DNA from: Pseudomonas protegens
GTDB lineage: Bacteria > Pseudomonadota > Gammaproteobacteria > Pseudomonadales > Pseudomonadaceae
Direction: 5' to 3'
DNA length: 64,000 nt
Assembly: GCF_003363755.1 (NCBI RefSeq)
Contig: NZ_CP031396.1
Location: 1,364,001 to 1,428,000 of the forward strand
Shown: piece by piece, positions 61,114-64,000 of the stretch
Numbering within the stretch: position 1 is the first letter of the stretch
Layout of the letters: the number at the start of each line of letters is the position of its first letter
The notes under the pieces: generated by a model
What the model was told of the DNA's origin: nothing
The model's database searches: none
Seen by the model: only the letters and a program-made list of their open reading frames with translations
Program-made: the position numbers and the translations under genes

Positions 61114-62049
61114 ATGTCCGACCGCGATGCCCGACGCCTGCTCAATGACCGCCTCGACTGGAACCTGCTGCGCACCTTCCGGGTGATCGGCCAGGAACTG
61201 AGCATCAGTCGCGCAGCGGCACGCCTGCACCTGACCCAACCGGCAGTGAGCCAAGCCCTCAAGCGCCTGGAAGAACAGCTGGGACGACAGTTGATCGCCC
61301 GGCGCGGGCCGCGCTTTGCCCTGACTGAAGTGGGCGAACAGATCTTTGCCCTGGCCGGAGAAATCTACGGCCAGATGTCCCAGGTCAGCAGCGTGCTAGA
61401 GCAACCCGCCGACGAGGTGATCGGCAAGGTGCGGCTGTTGATCATCAGCCGGATACTCAATGAGCGTTTCGATGACTTTCTGGCCGACTTCCATCGCCTG
61501 CATCCGCGCGTCGACCTGGAGGTGGAGGTGATGCGCAGTTCGGATATCGTCAGCGCCCTGCAAGAGAAGACCGCGACCCTGGGCCTGAGCCTTAATCGGC
61601 GGCCACAGCCACGCCTGGAACAACGGCTGTTCCTGCGGCAGCGCTACGCATTTTTTTGCGGCAAGCATCACCCGTTGTTCGGGCGCCAGGACGTGGCCGA
61701 GGGCGATCTGCAGCGAGAGAACTTCGTCAGTTTTACCAGCGACCAGATCGGCGGCATGCTCTCGCCGCTGACCATCTTCCGTGACCAGCAAGGCTTCAGC
61801 GGGCGCATCGTCGCGTCGTCGCCGAGCCTGGAGGAGGTACGGCGCCTGGTGATCGCCGGGTTTGGCATCGGCTGCCTGCCTGAGCACGTGGTGGCGGCCG
61901 ATGTCGACGCCAGGCTGCTGTGGCGCCTGCCGCCCCACGACGGCATCGCCGATGTCGACATCCATCTGCTGTGGAACCGTGAACAACGCATGAGCCGTGC
62001 CGAGGTGCTGTTCCTGGAGCTGCTGCAGGAACGCCTCACCGCTCAGTGA
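61114..62049 (+). CDS. LysR-family transcriptional regulator
   Basis: 311 residues. The N-terminal winged HTH is typical (WNLLRTFRVIGQELSISRAA, then RLHLTQPAVSQALKRLEEQL). The rest is the periplasmic-binding-protein-like effector domain (GKVRLLIISRIL..., GLSLNRRPQPRLEQRLFL). It is divergent from the MHS/carbamoylase/deacetylase operon, which it most likely activates in response to the imported compound. Effector unknown. Confidence 0.93.
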   Translation: MSDRDARRLLNDRLDWNLLRTFRVIGQELSISRAAARLHLTQPAVSQALKRLEEQLGRQLIARRGPRFALTEVGEQIFALAGEIYGQMSQVSSVLEQPADEVIGKVRLLIISRILNERFDDFLADFHRLHPRVDLEVEVMRSSDIVSALQEKTATLGLSLNRRPQPRLEQRLFLRQRYAFFCGKHHPLFGRQDVAEGDLQRENFVSFTSDQIGGMLSPLTIFRDQQGFSGRIVASSPSLEEVRRLVIAGFGIGCLPEHVVAADVDARLLWRLPPHDGIADVDIHLLWNREQRMSRAEVLFLELLQERLTAQ

Positions 62050-62106
62050 GGCAAGGGACGCTCGGGCGGACTCACAAGATGCCGGACAGCCCGGTGTTGC
62101 AATGAG

Positions 62107-63999
62107 TCAGACGTGGGGATCGCCAGGTGCCTTGGCGGGTGTAGCGTATTGCGGCTTGAGGTGGCCGTTCTGGTCCAGCAGCCAGGCGTCCATGATCTGT
62201 CGCACCACGGGCCCGGCGACCCGGCCGCCGGCCTCACCGTTCTCGATCATGACCGCAATTACGATCTGTGGGTGCTCGGCGGGGGCGAAGCCAACGAACA
62301 AGGCGTTGTCGCGGTTGCGCTCGCGGGTCTTGAGGCGGTCATAGCGTTCGCCCTGCTTGATCGCCACCACCTGGGCGGTGCCGCTCTTGCCGGCGATGCG
62401 GTACTGCGCACCGGCGGCGGCAGCACGGGCGATGCCCCGCGGGTCGTGCATCACCATCTGCATACCGTGGCTGACCTGATCCCAGTCGTGGGGGTTCTTC
62501 AGCAGGATGTTGGGCATTGGGTGCTCATCCACCGGAGCCATGCCATCGATGGTCTTGGCCAGGTGTGGGCGGTTCCACACGCCCTTGTTGGCGATCAGCG
62601 CTGTGGCCTGGGCCAGTTGCAGCGGCGTGACCTGCATGTAGCCCTGACCAATGCCGAGGATCACGGTTTCCCCCGGGAACCAGGGCTGGCGGCGGGTGGC
62701 GCGCTTCCAGTCTTGGGATGGCATTAACCCGGGGGATTCCTCGAACATGTCCAGAGAGACTTTCTGACCCAGACCGAACATCGCCATGTAGTCGTGCAGG
62801 CGGTCGATGCCGAGCTTGTGGGCCAGATCGTAGAAGTAGGTGTCGTTGGAGCGCATGATCGCTGCGTCCATATCCACCCAACCATCGCCGCTGTGGTTCC
62901 AGTTGCGGTATTTGTGATCGAAGTCCGGCAATTGGTAGTAACCGGGATCGAAGACTCGGGTCGAGGCGGTCACCACGCCGGTGTCGAGGCCGGCAATCGC
63001 CACTTCTGGCTTGATGGTGGAACCCGGTGCGTAGAGGCCGCGCAGCACCCGGTTGAACAGCGGGCGGTCGATGGAGTCGTGCAGTGCCGCGTATTGCTTG
63101 AAGCTGATGCCGGTGACGAACAGGTTTGGGTCAAAGCTTGGCTTGCTGACCATGGCCAGTACTTCGCCCGTGGCGGGTTCGAGGGCCACCACTGAGCCGC
63201 GACGGTCCCCCAGGGCCTCTTCGGCAGCTTCCTGGAGCTTGATATCCAGGCTCAGGACGATGTTCTTCCCAGGGATAGGATCGGTGTGTTTGAGCACGCG
63301 CATGACCCGCCCCTGGGCGTTGGTCTCCACCTCTTCATAGCCGACGTGACCGTGCAACTCGGACTCATAGAACTTCTCGACGCCCGTCTTGCCAATGGAC
63401 TGAGTGCCACGGTATTCCACCGAGTCCAGGGTCTTGGCTTCTTTCTCGTTGATCCGTCCAACGTAGCCGATGGAGTGGGCAAAGTGGGCGCCCATGGGGT
63501 AATGGCGGACGAACTGGGCTTGCACATCCAGTCCTGGCAGGCGGTACTCGTTGACCGCAAGGACGGCGATCTGCTCTTCGGTGAGCTCGTAGAACAGGGT
63601 CACGGGGACGAAGGGGTGGCGGGCCTGCTTCATTTCCTTGTCAAACAGGGTTCGATCCTCTGGCGGCAGGTGCAGCAGGTCGATCACCGTGTCCAACTCG
63701 CCTTTGAGATCAGTGGTGCGTTCGCGGGTGATGGTGAGGTTGAAGCTGGGGCGGTTGTCCGCCAGGACCACGCCATTGCGGTCATAGATCAGCCCGCGGG
63801 TCGGGGTGATCGGCAGCACGTGGACACGGTTGTTTTCCGAGACGGTGGAGTGATAGTCGAACTCCACCACCTGCAGGAAGTACATGCGTCCTACCAAGGC
63901 GCAAGTAATGGCCACCACCAACATAGCGCAGGCGAGCAGGCGCTTGTTGACCAGGCGGCTCTCTTTTTCGTGGTCCTTGATCGGAATCGCTTCGGGCAT
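62107..63999 (-). CDS. mrdA: Penicillin-binding protein 2 (peptidoglycan transpeptidase)
   Basis: 630 residues, complete: the ATG is at 63999, one base from the right edge. One N-terminal membrane helix (LLACAMLVVAITCALVG), a PBP dimerisation/pedestal domain (TPTRGLIYDRNGVVLADN), then the transpeptidase with S-x-x-K in APGSTIKPEVAI, S-x-N in MRSNDTYFY and K-S-G-T in IAGKSGTAQVV. It acts in cell elongation with RodA. The downstream neighbour is a LysR gene, not rodA, so this may be a second PBP2 copy; the upstream context is not visible. Confidence 0.93.
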   Translation of the reverse strand: MPEAIPIKDHEKESRLVNKRLLACAMLVVAITCALVGRMYFLQVVEFDYHSTVSENNRVHVLPITPTRGLIYDRNGVVLADNRPSFNLTITRERTTDLKGELDTVIDLLHLPPEDRTLFDKEMKQARHPFVPVTLFYELTEEQIAVLAVNEYRLPGLDVQAQFVRHYPMGAHFAHSIGYVGRINEKEAKTLDSVEYRGTQSIGKTGVEKFYESELHGHVGYEEVETNAQGRVMRVLKHTDPIPGKNIVLSLDIKLQEAAEEALGDRRGSVVALEPATGEVLAMVSKPSFDPNLFVTGISFKQYAALHDSIDRPLFNRVLRGLYAPGSTIKPEVAIAGLDTGVVTASTRVFDPGYYQLPDFDHKYRNWNHSGDGWVDMDAAIMRSNDTYFYDLAHKLGIDRLHDYMAMFGLGQKVSLDMFEESPGLMPSQDWKRATRRQPWFPGETVILGIGQGYMQVTPLQLAQATALIANKGVWNRPHLAKTIDGMAPVDEHPMPNILLKNPHDWDQVSHGMQMVMHDPRGIARAAAAGAQYRIAGKSGTAQVVAIKQGERYDRLKTRERNRDNALFVGFAPAEHPQIVIAVMIENGEAGGRVAGPVVRQIMDAWLLDQNGHLKPQYATPAKAPGDPHV

Positions 64000-64000
64000 T

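Noticed and set aside
1..64000. CRISPR arrays, prophage, insertion sequences, tRNA or rRNA genes
   Set aside because: I saw no spaced direct repeats, integrase or transposase genes, nor tRNA/rRNA sequence in the window.

Overview
The window comes from a fluorescent Pseudomonas chromosome, probably the P. fluorescens/chlororaphis/protegens side of the genus. The evidence is high GC, REP elements of the GTAGGAGCCGGCTTGCCGGC type, PvdS-type iron-starvation promoters, an RsmX-type small RNA and the gene families present. It is an accessory-rich stretch, not a single operon.

Region 1 (1-14.1 kb) is the edge of an iron-regulated NRPS cluster. It holds a 3098-residue synthetase (C-A-T-E-C-A-T-C), a SyrP/TauD-like dioxygenase, and the start of a second synthetase whose first domain is a C-like domain without the HHxxxDG motif. 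A ferric-siderophore reductase and a type II thioesterase flank them. The large NRPS, the reductase and the thioesterase each have a TAA(A/T)T-N16-CGT promoter 34-56 bp upstream of the start. I read this as pyoverdine side-chain assembly (D-Ser, a basic residue, then a beta-hydroxylated residue). A corrugatin-type siderophore is the alternative.

Region 2 (14.2-32.6 kb) is a mosaic of small units. It includes a chemoreceptor, a TetR/MFS pair with two perfect operators, a VOC remnant, an epoxide-hydrolase-like protein, and a three-gene unit ending in an unusual hydrolase / PEP-synthase-like fusion. It also has isonitrile hydratase with a GlxA-type regulator, a LysE/MocR pair, the small RNA, an APH(6)-like kinase, and an ADP-ribosylglycohydrolase fused to a GFA domain.

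Region 3 (32.6-37.2 kb) and region 5 (47.8-57.0 kb) together encode quinohemoprotein amine dehydrogenase. The structural genes and radical SAM maturase (qhpADCB) are in region 3. The monooxygenase, leader protease and ABC exporter (qhpGEF) are in region 5, translationally coupled to a sigma-54 activator. Region 5 also has an aldehyde dehydrogenase behind a sigma-54 promoter, which would oxidise the aldehyde product. Region 4 between them (37.5-47.5 kb) carries a WG-repeat lipoprotein, a HAD phosphatase, a divergent leuA with a leucine-rich attenuator peptide, and an AraC regulator with an OMF-HlyD-EmrB efflux operon. One 15-bp sequence is shared by the upstream regions of the AraC gene and the efflux operon.

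Region 6 (57.3-64 kb) carries an acetylpolyamine-type deacetylase, an M20 carbamoylase-type hydrolase and an MHS transporter in one operon opposite a LysR regulator, then a complete penicillin-binding protein 2 gene. All function calls are by eye from motifs; no database search was possible.
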